NCBI GenBank assembly: GCA_005881295.1
Contig: VBHS01000055.1
Coordinates: 1 to 17,108, forward strand
From: Chloroflexota bacterium
GTDB taxonomy: Bacteria > Chloroflexota > Ktedonobacteria > Ktedonobacterales > Ktedonobacteraceae
DNA: 17,108 nt
Reading direction: 5' to 3'
Shown here: piece by piece, positions 1 through 6,829 of the stretch
Layout: every line of letters begins with the position of its first letter
Position numbering within the stretch: the first letter of the stretch is position 1
Position numbers and translations under genes: made by a program
Notes under the pieces: model-generated
Told to the model about the DNA's origin: nothing
The model's database searches: none
The model's input: only the letters and a program-made list of their open reading frames with translations

Positions 1-173
1 AGGTCGCCCAGGCAGCAAGGTTTGATGACGACGATTGAGCGCGGGTTTCGCCAGGTACGACCACGAAAAGGGCGTCCAATCAGGTTCAACAGGGCGAAGG
101 GGTAGCGCAAGAGGTAACAGAGTGCTGTAATAATGTGCTGTCGCAGATCACACCTCTTCGTTCCGGGCAGCAT
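1..173 (-). CDS. N-terminus of a probable family-9 glycosyltransferase (partial, runs off the window)
   Basis: An open frame on the minus strand starts at an ATG at 173 and runs to the left edge. It reads MLPGTKRCDLRQHIITALCY, then a Leu/basic stretch, then IVVIKPCCLGD. The last motif resembles the first beta-strand and nucleotide-loop start of ADP-heptose:LPS heptosyltransferase-like (GT9) proteins, which commonly begin with ILVIxxxxxGD. The ATG overlaps the 3' end of the upstream zinc-ribbon gene by 26 nt, so translational coupling is likely. No strong ribosome binding site is visible, and a start further in cannot be excluded. Only about 57 codons are present, so the assignment rests on one motif plus position. 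A GT9 enzyme would transfer a sugar from an activated donor to a cell-surface acceptor; that role is family knowledge, not seen here. Confidence 0.5.
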   Translation of the reverse strand, partial: MLPGTKRCDLRQHIITALCYLLRYPFALLNLIGRPFRGRTWRNPRSIVVIKPCCLGD

Positions 174-885
174 CTTCAGACGTATGCTGATGCGGTGATG
201 ATGGTGGAGAGGGATCGACTGGCGCGCGCATTGTCGCTTCATCTGCAGCGTAGCTGTATTCTACGGTTCCCACGCGCATAGTTGGCGCGTGTTGTGAGTT
301 GTTGATGCGCACGGGCGCTCCACAGCTTTGACAGAAGGCGTGATTTGGAAACAGTTCGGCCTGGCAGACCGAGCAGAACTGTTTTGCTGATGAGGAAGAA
401 CCAGGGATGCCCTCGTTCATTTCGACTGTTTCCATGACGCTGACGGTCAAGGCTTCAACGCCCGGTGGTGGTGGCGGCACGGAGGCTGCGCTGGTGCTAT
501 CAAGGTATGATGGATATTCGGGCGGCGGTGCGTATACGGCGGGCTGGATACTTTCGCCGCCTGTTGCATTGGGCGCCGGTCCTCCTGGCCCAGCTGGCGT
601 TTGTGACTGGCTAGCCTGGGCCTGTAGCAGTTGCATCTCAGCGCGCGCCTGGTTCAACTGCTGTTGAAGGTTCATCATTTCCTGGCAGAGCTGGTAGAGT
701 TCACCCTGGGTGAGTTGTCCGGCGACAAACATATCCATGGCTTTGTTGACGATACTGCTCTGTTGTGTGTTTACCTGGCGGGTCAGCCCGTCGATGGTGG
801 AACGCAGGCGCTGTGTTTTTGCGATGCGTGCGGCCTCTTGAGAGGCTTTTTCCAGGCTGCGATGTACAGAATCCCAAAGAGGCAT
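148..885 (-). CDS. coiled-coil protein with C-terminal zinc ribbon
   Basis: This 245-aa soluble protein has three parts. Residues 1-95 are helical and rich in Gln, Glu and Leu, with coiled-coil character (for example MMNLQQQLNQARAEMQLLQA). Residues ~95-165 are a Pro/Gly/Ser-rich linker. Next comes a four-cysteine zinc ribbon, CSVC...CQSC, at about 171-188, followed by a disordered acidic tail. The start at 885 (MPLWDSVHRSL) is chosen because AGGAGGAG lies a few bases upstream; an ATG at 942 would add 19 residues that are partly encoded by that binding site. No TM segment or signal peptide is seen, so it is probably cytoplasmic. The ribbon could mediate protein or nucleic-acid contacts, but nothing in the sequence fixes a function. 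It overlaps the glycosyltransferase start downstream, so the two are probably co-transcribed. Confidence 0.75.
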   Translation of the reverse strand: MPLWDSVHRSLEKASQEAARIAKTQRLRSTIDGLTRQVNTQQSSIVNKAMDMFVAGQLTQGELYQLCQEMMNLQQQLNQARAEMQLLQAQASQSQTPAGPGGPAPNATGGESIQPAVYAPPPEYPSYLDSTSAASVPPPPPGVEALTVSVMETVEMNEGIPGSSSSAKQFCSVCQAELFPNHAFCQSCGAPVRINNSQHAPTMRVGTVEYSYAADEATMRAPVDPSPPSSPHQHTSEDAARNEEV

Positions 886-991
886 ATACTCCTCCTGTTC
901 CTCCCATGACGTTGATAGCGTGTTCTTGTTCAGCATTCTCATTATATCAGAGTACAGACCGGGAAGTCGAGATGATCAAGAAAACGCGAGC

Positions 992-1050
992 ATGAGCCAT
1001 CCCGAAAACTCCCGATAGGCTCGCTTCAGCAAAAATTCGGGATGGCTCAT
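992..1050. terminator. 15-bp perfect inverted repeat, possible terminator or palindromic repeat
   Basis: The arms ATGAGCCATCCCGAA (992-1006) and TTCGGGATGGCTCAT (1036-1050) are exact reverse complements separated by 29 nt. The element lies just past the stop of the small DUF5679-type gene on the minus strand and before the zinc-ribbon gene. No clean T-run follows on either strand and the loop is long, so a repeat element is as likely as an intrinsic terminator. Confidence 0.5.
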
Positions 1051-1059
1051 ATTATCGAA

Positions 1060-1215
1060 TTACTTTTTGTCGGCGCCAAGGATGGTATAAACTGTGGTGC
1101 CGCAGACTGAGCAAGGTCCCTTCAAAGCAGGTTTCCCGTTTTTCGTTGTTACCCTCTGGGGGTCCCTCATCTCGGTTTTCTTTTTACACTTCACGCAATA
1201 GTACACATCGGACAT
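1060..1215 (-). CDS. small DUF5679-type zinc-ribbon protein
   Basis: This 51-aa protein starts MSDVYYCVKCKKKTEM and ends TVYTILGADKK. Two Cys pairs, CVKC (residues 7-10) and CSVC (35-38), plus Lys-rich strands match the layout of the short DUF5679 family, which I recall as common in Chloroflexota and other environmental bacteria. AGGAGG lies 8 bp upstream of the ATG, which supports real translation despite the small size. It sits 24 nt after the ispE stop on the same strand, so it probably shares the ispE transcript. The function is not known; the four cysteines probably bind one zinc ion. The gene call is firm, the family name less so. Confidence 0.8.
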   Translation of the reverse strand: MSDVYYCVKCKKKTEMRDPQRVTTKNGKPALKGPCSVCGTTVYTILGADKK

Positions 1216-1239
1216 GAGAAATAGCCTCCTTACATTACA

Positions 1240-2154
1240 TTAGAAAAGACAGACATCCCCAGGGCTGGGGTGAGTAGCACGCGACAGATACACTTCGTAT
1301 CCCATGGCTTGCATCTGATGGTGCGCATGGAGAGCGCTGGCGAGTTCAGCAAATGGCGCATAGAGCGTTGGACCACTACCAGAGAGTCGCACCACTGCGG
1401 CACCAGCGCTGAACAGGTCCTCTCTAGCCCGAGCGACCGCGGGATAGCGTTCCAACACGCTGCGTTCCAGGCCGTTATGCAGGTGTTCCAGGGGTGGATC
1501 ACTGTTTGCATTCAGGGCTGCTGAAACCGCCTTGCTGTGCGTTCCGTCAGTGTAGTCAGTTGCGGGCAGAGCGCGAAAAACTGCTGCCGTGGATACACTG
1601 ATGGAGGGTTTGAGTAAGAGTAGCCAGCGCATCGATGCCGGCCAATAATGGGCAAGAGGCGTTACGCGCTCACCCCGGCCCTCACAGAGCGCAAGACCTC
1701 CGGTTAAAAAAAACGGGACATCAGAACCCAGTGAGGCCGCCATGCTGAGCAGGTCGGCTGCGGAAAATGGTAGTTGCCACCATTGCCGCAACGCAAGTAA
1801 GACAGCGGCGGCATCGCTGCTTCCTCCGCCCAATCCTGCCGCCAAAGGGATACGTTTGTACAGCTCAATACGCACTCCTTGACGCCACCCGAGGCGTTGA
1901 CGCACCATGTCTACCGCGCGTGCAGCCAGGTTGTCAAGATTGCTCAATGCGGGAATAGTGCAGATCATGTGCACTCGTTGGTCGCTGGTCGCTATCAGAC
2001 AGATGGTATCGTGTAGATCAATGGTCTGCATGACCGTTGCCAACTCGTGGTATCCATCTGGCAGCCGACTCAACACATCGAGCGTCAGGTTAACCTTTGC
2101 ATATGCCCGAACAAAGCATACCTCGCTGGAGATTCGTGCTTGCTGTGCGTGACT
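1240..2154 (-). CDS. ispE: 4-diphosphocytidyl-2-C-methyl-D-erythritol kinase
   Basis: This GHMP-family kinase phosphorylates CDP-methylerythritol at the 2-hydroxyl, the fourth step of the MEP route to isopentenyl diphosphate. The three family motifs are present: AYAKVNLTLDVLSRLPDGYH near the N-terminus, with the Lys/Asn of the substrate site; PLAAGLGGGSSDAAAVL in the first third, the ATP-binding glycine loop; and VVRLSGSGPTLYA near the C-terminus. At 304 aa it has the usual full length. The ATG at 2154 is chosen, but a GTG six codons upstream (2172) is in frame and neither has a clear Shine-Dalgarno site. The small DUF5679-type gene follows 24 nt downstream. It shows that the host makes isoprenoids by the MEP pathway. 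Confidence 0.93.
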   Translation of the reverse strand, partial: SHAQQARISSEVCFVRAYAKVNLTLDVLSRLPDGYHELATVMQTIDLHDTICLIATSDQRVHMICTIPALSNLDNLAARAVDMVRQRLGWRQGVRIELYKRIPLAAGLGGGSSDAAAVLLALRQWWQLPFSAADLLSMAASLGSDVPFFLTGGLALCEGRGERVTPLAHYWPASMRWLLLLKPSISVSTAAVFRALPATDYTDGTHSKAVSAALNANSDPPLEHLHNGLERSVLERYPAVARAREDLFSAGAAVVRLSGSGPTLYAPFAELASALHAHHQMQAMGYEVYLSRATHPSPGDVCLF

Positions 2155-2292
2155 CATGCGTGCATTTTGCACAGAAACAGCAGAGTTGTCAAGCTTAACA
2201 ACCTTTTTGGTTATACTCGTGATTGAGGGCTGGAAATTGGTGGCCGAATAGCCAAAATGACTCTGTTGATGATCAGTTTTTTATGCCTGTGG

Positions 2293-2298
2293 TATACT
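2293..2298 (+). promoter_or_regulatory. possible -10 box upstream of the TIM-barrel gene
   Basis: TATACT lies about 70 bp before the ATG at 2370, between divergent genes. The -35 partner is poor: TTGATG at 2266 gives a 21-bp spacer. This is a weak candidate only. Confidence 0.25.
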
Positions 2299-2369
2299 AC
2301 TTGTACACGCATGAATGTTTCTCTACATTTTCATGTGCTCCACTTCATTCCTATTTTTGGGCAGGTGCT

Positions 2370-3317
2370 ATGGATATTACCATTGCTTATTTTCACCCTC
2401 TTCACCATGCAGAAGTTGTAAAACAGGACTTTGACCAGATTCGGGCCGTGGGAGCGGGGAGTATCGTTTACGCCATACATGAACAGGAGGCGCAGCGCTG
2501 GCCGCGTGACCTGGAACGCGGATTGCGCCTGGCACAGGACACAGGTCTGAAGGTGTACCTGAGTCTTGGACGCTATGGTAACTTGTTTGCTGGTCCAGCG
2601 TTTATGCCGAGCTGGTATACTTTTCACCATCCAGACACGCGGGTCATGGATCGCCATGGGCGCTACCACGATGTCTCCTGTTTCAATCATGAATCTTTTC
2701 GCAGCTGGCTCTTCAACGAGATGGAACAGTACCTGCGAAAATTTCCGATCAATGGCATACTGATCGATGAGCCACGTGGGCCAGATGTGACCTGCTTTTG
2801 CTCGGTGTGTCGTGCGCTCTGCCCGGATGTTACTGACCTGCAGCGGTTTCGCATGCGTTCGATGGTCGATTTTTTGGGGGAGTTGTGCGGCTGTGTCAAG
2901 CGAGTAGACCCCCATGCCAAAACGGCGATTGCGCTGCTCCCCCAGGATCTGGGGCAGGTTGATGAACTGGCTGCTCTGCCACACCTGGATACTGTTGGCG
3001 GTCATCTCTTCTGGCAGTTACTGCATGAAGATGTCTCAGTAGTGGAGAAATGGGGGCGCAGTATCGTCGAGGGTGCGCGCCAGTATGGGAAACGCAGCCA
3101 GCTCTGGTTACAGAACTTTAACCTGGTTGGTGGCGAGGAGCAGGCATTAGAGAGCGCTTTCAAGCAAATAGCCGGCCTTGAACCAGATGAGGTGGCGGGT
3201 TATTATTATTGGCGAAACAATGAAGATCCCTGGTGTGTCTGGCAGACGACGCGCAGGCTGTTGCGGAGCATACCCAGGCGCCAGTTATTCTGGCACAAGA
3301 TGGTATCTTCAAGTTAG
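2370..3317 (+). CDS. TIM-barrel glycosidase-like hypothetical protein
   Basis: The 315-aa product begins MDITIAYFHPLHHAEVVKQD. Alternating strands and helices follow: GAGSIVYAIHEQE, LKVYLSLGRYGN, ING ILIDEPRGPDVTCFC, AKTAIALLPQ, SQLWLQNFNL and VAGYYYWRNNEDPW. That order resembles a (beta/alpha)8 barrel of the glycoside-hydrolase type. The acidic pair in ILIDEP at the end of a strand is a candidate catalytic or substrate-binding site, and it is followed by a Cys cluster, CFCSVCRALC, that could bind metal. GH-like barrels with an xDEP motif and a nearby CxCxxC are known as uncharacterised families; the substrate is unknown. The frame is open 49 codons further upstream, but that leader looks non-coding (Cys/Phe-rich), so the ATG at 2370 is preferred. 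No signal peptide is evident from this start. The gene is convergent with the stress protein downstream. Confidence 0.6.
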   Translation: MDITIAYFHPLHHAEVVKQDFDQIRAVGAGSIVYAIHEQEAQRWPRDLERGLRLAQDTGLKVYLSLGRYGNLFAGPAFMPSWYTFHHPDTRVMDRHGRYHDVSCFNHESFRSWLFNEMEQYLRKFPINGILIDEPRGPDVTCFCSVCRALCPDVTDLQRFRMRSMVDFLGELCGCVKRVDPHAKTAIALLPQDLGQVDELAALPHLDTVGGHLFWQLLHEDVSVVEKWGRSIVEGARQYGKRSQLWLQNFNLVGGEEQALESAFKQIAGLEPDEVAGYYYWRNNEDPWCVWQTTRRLLRSIPRRQLFWHKMVSSS

Positions 3318-3369
3318 CAGGGAGGGAAGTGACTTTTTTTCGATCTCGTATGGTCGATTAAAAAGGCCT

Positions 3370-3810
3370 TCATCTCTTGTCGCTTTTGATTGGTGGAAAG
3401 AGGTCCTCAATCGACCAGTTGCCGATGTATTTGACCAGGCGAGCACCGTGGTTGAACAGGATAGCACTCACATCACCAATGTGCTCACGTTGTGGCACAT
3501 AGATAGTAATGATATGAAACCCCTGACGTGCCGCTGCTAAGTACAGTTCACTTGTGGCTCCCTCATCTGACGTGACTTCTAACTTATGAATAATCTGCCA
3601 AAAAAGCCCTTCCTTCCGCACGTGCTCCTGGAAAGCTGAAGGAAAATCTTGACTGGGGATGAACGCAATATCTTCCGCATGATACCTGGCATCCACAAGT
3701 TCCTGGACGGCCTGTTCACCCTCCAGCAATGAGTCGAACACCCCAAACACATGCTTCCTGGGAAAGGATAGTGTTGAACCAACATGCTGAAAAGTCGTGT
3801 CTTTTGTCAT
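3370..3810 (-). CDS. YflT-like general stress protein domain
   Basis: This 146-aa soluble protein has a clear core: HVFGVFDSLLEGEQAVQELV, then YHAEDIAFIPSQDF, and later GFHIITIYVPQREHIGDVSAIL. This is the strand-helix-strand pattern of the heat-induced stress protein YflT-type fold (a ferredoxin-like half in which a residue pair is repeated). Members are found in Bacillus sigma-B regulons and widely in Chloroflexota; their molecular role is not established. AAGGAG lies 9 nt before the ATG. A candidate activator-type promoter with three TGACG repeats lies about 100-140 bp upstream. The gene ends 52 bp from the convergent TIM-barrel gene. Confidence 0.65.
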   Translation of the reverse strand: MTKDTTFQHVGSTLSFPRKHVFGVFDSLLEGEQAVQELVDARYHAEDIAFIPSQDFPSAFQEHVRKEGLFWQIIHKLEVTSDEGATSELYLAAARQGFHIITIYVPQREHIGDVSAILFNHGARLVKYIGNWSIEDLFPPIKSDKR

Positions 3811-3908
3811 GAATGGACTCCTTTTCTGTGCTCAACGAGACTCCAGGTCTGTGGTGAGCGCCTCAGCGATCCTTCCACCACCAGTTGCACCTCGTCCTCT
3901 CTGATGCT

Positions 3909-3951
3909 AGTATGACGAGGAAGCGTCATGGAAGCGTCACGAGCATCGTCA
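3909..3951 (-). promoter_or_regulatory. candidate activator-type promoter with phased TGACG repeats
   Basis: Read on the minus strand, TGACG occurs three times (plus coordinates 3947-3951, 3935-3939, 3924-3928), spaced 12 and 11 bp. The last copy is 9 bp upstream of CATACT (3914-3909), a plausible -10 box. There is no good -35 hexamer. This layout is typical of promoters activated by OmpR/PhoB-like or SARP-type winged-helix regulators. It would give a leader of about 90 nt for the YflT-like gene. Confidence 0.4.
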
Positions 3952-4060
3952 CGGGTGCTGAACAACAAGAAACTCGGGAACTGGTAACGAGTACAGATGG
4001 AACATGGCTCTTTCTTGTGCTCTGGTGAAGCGAAGAACGCCAGATGCGGTCAGGTGAGAG

Positions 4061-4113
4061 GAGAAATACAAAGGGATGCGACCACGGAACGGTCGCATCC
4101 CTTTGTATTTCTC
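4061..4113 (-). terminator. strong stem-loop after the frameshifted gene
   Basis: Arms of 23 bp (4061-4083 and 4091-4113) are exact reverse complements around the 7-nt loop ACGGAAC. The stem core is GGGATGCGACC. It lies 16 bp past the stop of the minus-strand gene at 4129-4723. The A/T-rich outer ends of the stem can supply the U-rich tract, so it may terminate transcription in either direction. Confidence 0.65.
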
Positions 4114-4128
4114 TTTATACAAAACTGA

Positions 4129-4723
4129 CTACGATTTGATCGATGTTTGCTTGCTGTCTTTATCTTCCTGGTGAATCTTCTCGAGCAATTCACGCAGGTC
4201 GTTGATACGCTGCTTTGTCTTGTTGTCGATCTCTTTGGCTGAAAGCAGGATGGCCTGTACGCCTATGGTCATCAGTGTGTAGGCATCAGACTCGCTGAGA
4301 TCGTTAGTGACACTCAAGAGAGCAGGATAGCGCACAGCCTAGACTGGCCGGTGCGTCTAAGGGGAGCACGATGTAGGCAATACCCTGTTCTTTGATCTGT
4401 TCCAGTCTTTCGCGTGTCAGTGTATCCCAACCGCCGGTGACGCGTAGACCAGTGACGGCCTTCTCGTTACTGGCCTGGGCAGCCTCAGTGACGCTTTTCA
4501 GTGTTTCGGGCCAGGAAGTATCCTTCCCATCCCACGTGAAGAGCAGACCGTCGGCCCCAGCTTTGAGCGCGGCCTCGGCGTTGCTGACATCGGCTGTTGC
4601 CAGTTCGATGACGATAGCTGCGGCTCTCGGCTTTGTCTCTTGCCTGTTTTTCCCTAAGAAGCCCATTCCGCTGCCACCCTGCGCTCGACGTGCTTGCGCG
4701 AACATGTCTAGCAGTTTACTCAT
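4129..4723 (-). pseudogene. TIM-barrel-like hypothetical gene broken by a one-base frameshift
   Basis: The 5' part (4723 down to about 4336) encodes MSKLLDMFAQARRAQGG, then AAAIVIELATADVSNAEAAL, KAGADGLLFTWDGKD, VTGLRVTGGWDTL, GIAYIVLPLDAPASL. The 3' part, in another frame (about 4335 down to 4129), continues RYPALLSVTNDLSESDAYTL, MTIGVQAILLSAKEI and a charged helix. Joined, they form one coherent ~195-aa protein with beta/alpha alternation like an aldolase-type barrel half. Removing one base near 4336 restores the frame, so the break is a +1 shift. Without repair the first product ends with the unrelated tail GCALSCSLECH. The second part has only a GTG (4335) as a possible start, with no ribosome binding site. 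AAGGAG lies upstream of the ATG at 4723. The family is unnamed to me. A sequencing error is a real alternative to mutation. Confidence 0.65.
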
Positions 4724-4979
4724 ATTCTTTTGTAACTCCTTATTGTTTTACATCACGTTTGCTTCCTTCGCGGGGAGAGTGCGTGATGTATGACATCTAT
4801 TGTTATATCTGCAAGGCAGAATTTAGTTTATTATACAACAAACTCCACAGCTCTGGGGAATACTTCTCGGTACCTTCGGCATGGAGTGCGTACCCTGTCG
4901 AGTCAAGACAAGCCACCAAGACGGCCATCGGCTGAAATGGTGGAGCTGTGTCAGCTACGGCTTCCACTCTAGACACGCT

Positions 4980-5249
4980 TTATAAGCGAGAAAGCATTTT
5001 ATCATACTCGGCATGGGAACCGATCCAGAACCAGAGGAGGCAGTCTGGCTGACGAATGGCAAGGGCACGATAGTGAAGGCCTACGCGTACTGAATAGACA
5101 GGACCACGAGGACTGACTTGCTTAAAAGACAGGCTCGGATGTGAGGGGTTAGCTCGAAAGAGCCGATAGGCTTCATTAGCCTGTCTTTGCACCGACTCTG
5201 GCAATTCGGCGAAAAGGGCGTGAAATTGTTTCGTGCGCTTCGACTTCAC
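4980..5249 (-). CDS. RelE/ParE-superfamily toxin of a type II toxin-antitoxin pair
   Basis: This 89-aa basic protein begins MKSKRTKQFHALFAELPESVQRQA. It contains the family core: helix EAYRLFRANPSHPSLSFKQV, strand PVYSVRVGLHYRALAIR, then LLWFWIGSHAEYDKML. The Arg/Tyr strand followed by WxGSHxEYDKxL is characteristic of RelE/ParE/HigB-like toxins, where the C-terminal His-x-x-Tyr-Asp region is typical. Such toxins cut mRNA on the ribosome or poison gyrase; which applies here cannot be told. The start is a GTG overlapping the antitoxin stop in GTGA (4 nt), so the two are translationally coupled with the antitoxin first. Confidence 0.82.
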   Translation of the reverse strand: MKSKRTKQFHALFAELPESVQRQANEAYRLFRANPSHPSLSFKQVSPRGPVYSVRVGLHYRALAIRQPDCLLWFWIGSHAEYDKMLSRL

Positions 5250-5476
5250 GAGAGAAAGCTCTCGCCAGTAATTTCCTCTGTTTCCCCGGCTGCATCCTCT
5301 GCAAGTGCTTCAGCTATCAGGTTTTCAAGAACACGCTCAGATCTGGGATCGTGAAAGAGGGCTTGCCAGCGCTTTTCCGAAGCTAGTTCCTGTCGTATAA
5401 TCTCAACAATGTGTCTTTGCTCGTCCTCAGGAAGCTGTGCTACTTCCTTAAAGGCTTCTTCCAGTGATTCAAACAT
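5246..5476 (-). CDS. antitoxin partner of the RelE/ParE-type toxin
   Basis: This 76-aa acidic protein begins MFESLEEAFKEVAQLPEDEQ and ends in a Glu/Ala-rich stretch (AEALAEDAAGETEEITGE). The predicted fold is an amphipathic helix with a LPEDEQ turn, a second helix (RHIVEIIRQEL) ending in a SEKRW motif, then a disordered acidic C-terminus able to wrap a basic toxin. No obvious ribbon-helix-helix or HTH is visible, so DNA binding is uncertain. Its position upstream of, and overlapping, the toxin supports the role. A TTGACA box and a 15-bp palindrome lie 55-75 bp upstream. Confidence 0.75.
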   Translation of the reverse strand: MFESLEEAFKEVAQLPEDEQRHIVEIIRQELASEKRWQALFHDPRSERVLENLIAEALAEDAAGETEEITGESFLS

Positions 5477-5530
5477 GGCTTTCTCTCACTCTTAAAGATA
5501 TGACAATCCATCTGTTCCCATTCCTGCGCT

Positions 5531-5550
5531 TGTCAATAGTGTATCACTAT
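5531..5550 (-). promoter_or_regulatory. candidate operator and -35 box of the toxin-antitoxin operon
   Basis: The palindrome ATAGTGTATCACTAT (5536-5550; arms of 6 bp, 3-bp centre) abuts and overlaps by one base a TTGACA -35 hexamer read on the minus strand (5536-5531). TA operons are usually self-repressed through such palindromes at the promoter. The matching -10 is weak (AGATGG at 17 bp), so the promoter is only tentative. Confidence 0.35.
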
Positions 5551-5605
5551 CCCGGAATGAGGGCAACGTCTGCCACGAGTATCATAGACATGTGGAGATC
5601 AGGCT

Positions 5606-5677
5606 TGTCATCCTGAGCGCGAGCTTTGGATCTCGCTCGACTGACGGAGAGATCCAAAGCTCGCGCTCAGGATGACA
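5606..5677. repeat. 29-bp-arm inverted repeat (dispersed palindromic element)
   Basis: The left arm 5606-5634 starts TGTCATCCTGAGCGCGAGCT. The right arm 5649-5677 is its exact reverse complement and ends GCTCAGGATGACA. The loop is 14 nt. Elements starting TGTCATCCTGAGC... are recalled as abundant, dispersed palindromic repeats in many bacterial genomes. It sits in the 375-bp gap between the toxin-antitoxin operon and xer and could also stop transcription. The remainder of this gap holds the two flanking promoters and no gene. Confidence 0.85.
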
Positions 5678-5750
5678 GGCCGGACCCCTCTCAAGCCCGC
5701 TCACGGGAAGCCTTCTCTCCAAATATCTACAACTATCACTCCTATCTTGC

Positions 5751-5779
5751 TTGCCGCATCGCGTGCAATCGCATATAAT
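5751..5779 (+). promoter_or_regulatory. sigma70-type promoter of the xer-pnp unit
   Basis: TTGCCG (5751-5756) and a perfect TATAAT (5774-5779) are separated by 17 bp, about 72 bp before the xer ATG. The -10 is the left half of an inverted repeat TATAAT-N7-ATTATA (5774-5792), which could be an operator across the start site. Confidence 0.65.
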
Positions 5780-5851
5780 GGGACACATTATAAGCAATAA
5801 ATTTGGTGGCCGACTTATCTTAATCGGCTAGTAGAGGCAGGGGAGTGTACA

Positions 5852-6754
5852 ATGTTGCAAGAAGCTGTGGACGAATATTTAGTCGCACTTTCGACTTCCT
5901 CGAATGAGGATGAACGTGGGCGAATCAATCACAATACGACAGCAGCCTATCGCAATGACCTGACGCAGTTCTGTGCGTATTTGAAGCAACATGGAGTAGA
6001 GAACTGGCCGCAGGTCACCAGCGAGCAAATAGCTGGCTATCTTTTAGAGATGCGCGAGGCGCAGGCGTATCGTCCAACTACCATTGCACGTAAAATTGCA
6101 GCCATAAAAGCGTTTTTTCGTTATCTGCGCAGCCAGGAATATATCGCCTCTGACCCTGTCGAGAAGTTAGAGTCGCCACGTGTGCCGAAAGAACTGCCTA
6201 ATGTGTTGAGCGCTGAGCAGATCAGCAGCCTTTTTCAGCAGGTGGATGTCTCAACTTCCAGCGGCCAACGAGACCTGGCGATGTTGTATATGTTATCCAC
6301 GACGGGGATGCGTGTCAGCGAGCTTGTCTCATTGAACATAGCCGATTTTGATGTCAACCAGGCGACAGTCGTCTGTCCTGGGCGCAGCGGACGAAGTAAG
6401 CGCGAACGCGTCCTCCCATTGCCACCGCTGGCAGTGGAGGCGATCAAGCGCTATGGAGAGCAGGCCCGGCCTCACCTCGTGGGGCGACATCCTGAGCAAG
6501 AGTCTCTATTTTTAAATCATCACGGCGAACGATTGACACGGCAGGGTTTCTGGCTGATTATCAAAGGGTATGCTCGACAGGCCGGGATCACGAATATCAC
6601 CCCGCATATGCTGCGCCATTCCTTCGCAATGATGAAGTTGAATGATGGTATGGAACTGCGTTCGGTGCAAGAACTGCTGGGACATGCGCATATTGCTACA
6701 ACGCAGGTCTATAGCCAGCTTGCGCGCTCAAAGACAACGAGCCCGATTACGTAG
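5852..6754 (+). CDS. tyrosine site-specific recombinase, XerC/XerD family
   Basis: This 300-aa protein has both domains. The N-terminal SAM-like DNA-binding domain is at ~1-110 (NTTAAYRNDLTQFCAYLKQH ... TTIARKIAAIKAFFRYL). The catalytic domain has every active-site residue: Arg154 in TTGMRVSEL, Lys183 in GRSKRERVLPL, His252/Arg255 in HMLRHSFA, His278 in LLGHAH and Tyr287 in QVYSQL. The length is that of chromosomal XerC/D, which resolve chromosome dimers at dif sites. XerD versus XerC cannot be decided from one gene, and no dif-like site was found here. GGGGAG lies 7 nt before the ATG. A pnp gene follows after 75 nt. In Bacillus subtilis ripX (xerD) also lies upstream of drm and pupG, so this order hints at the housekeeping XerD rather than a phage integrase. 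Confidence 0.88.
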   Translation: MLQEAVDEYLVALSTSSNEDERGRINHNTTAAYRNDLTQFCAYLKQHGVENWPQVTSEQIAGYLLEMREAQAYRPTTIARKIAAIKAFFRYLRSQEYIASDPVEKLESPRVPKELPNVLSAEQISSLFQQVDVSTSSGQRDLAMLYMLSTTGMRVSELVSLNIADFDVNQATVVCPGRSGRSKRERVLPLPPLAVEAIKRYGEQARPHLVGRHPEQESLFLNHHGERLTRQGFWLIIKGYARQAGITNITPHMLRHSFAMMKLNDGMELRSVQELLGHAHIATTQVYSQLARSKTTSPIT

Positions 6755-6829
6755 GCAGTAGCGATGTGATTGAGAATTACGTCCATAAGAGGTATCCTGG
6801 GTAAGAAGAAAACAATTGGGAGGCTCTTC

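Noticed and set aside
407..909. Open plus-strand frames opposite the zinc-ribbon gene
   Set aside because: They are low-complexity Gly/Pro or Leu-rich translations antisense to a gene with a clear binding site and Cys motif.
1230..1511. 93-codon minus-strand frame inside ispE
   Set aside because: It overlaps ispE on the same strand in another frame and has no family features or ribosome binding site.
2331..3005. 224-codon frame antisense to the TIM-barrel gene
   Set aside because: Its translation lacks domain features, whereas the plus frame shows regular beta/alpha pattern and an acidic active-site-like motif.
4129..4723. Programmed +1 frameshift
   Set aside because: No slow codon/stop context, slippery run or downstream structure was seen at the shift, so an error or mutation is simpler.
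5606..5677. CRISPR or tRNA-like structure
   Set aside because: It is a single inverted repeat with no spacer array and no cloverleaf.
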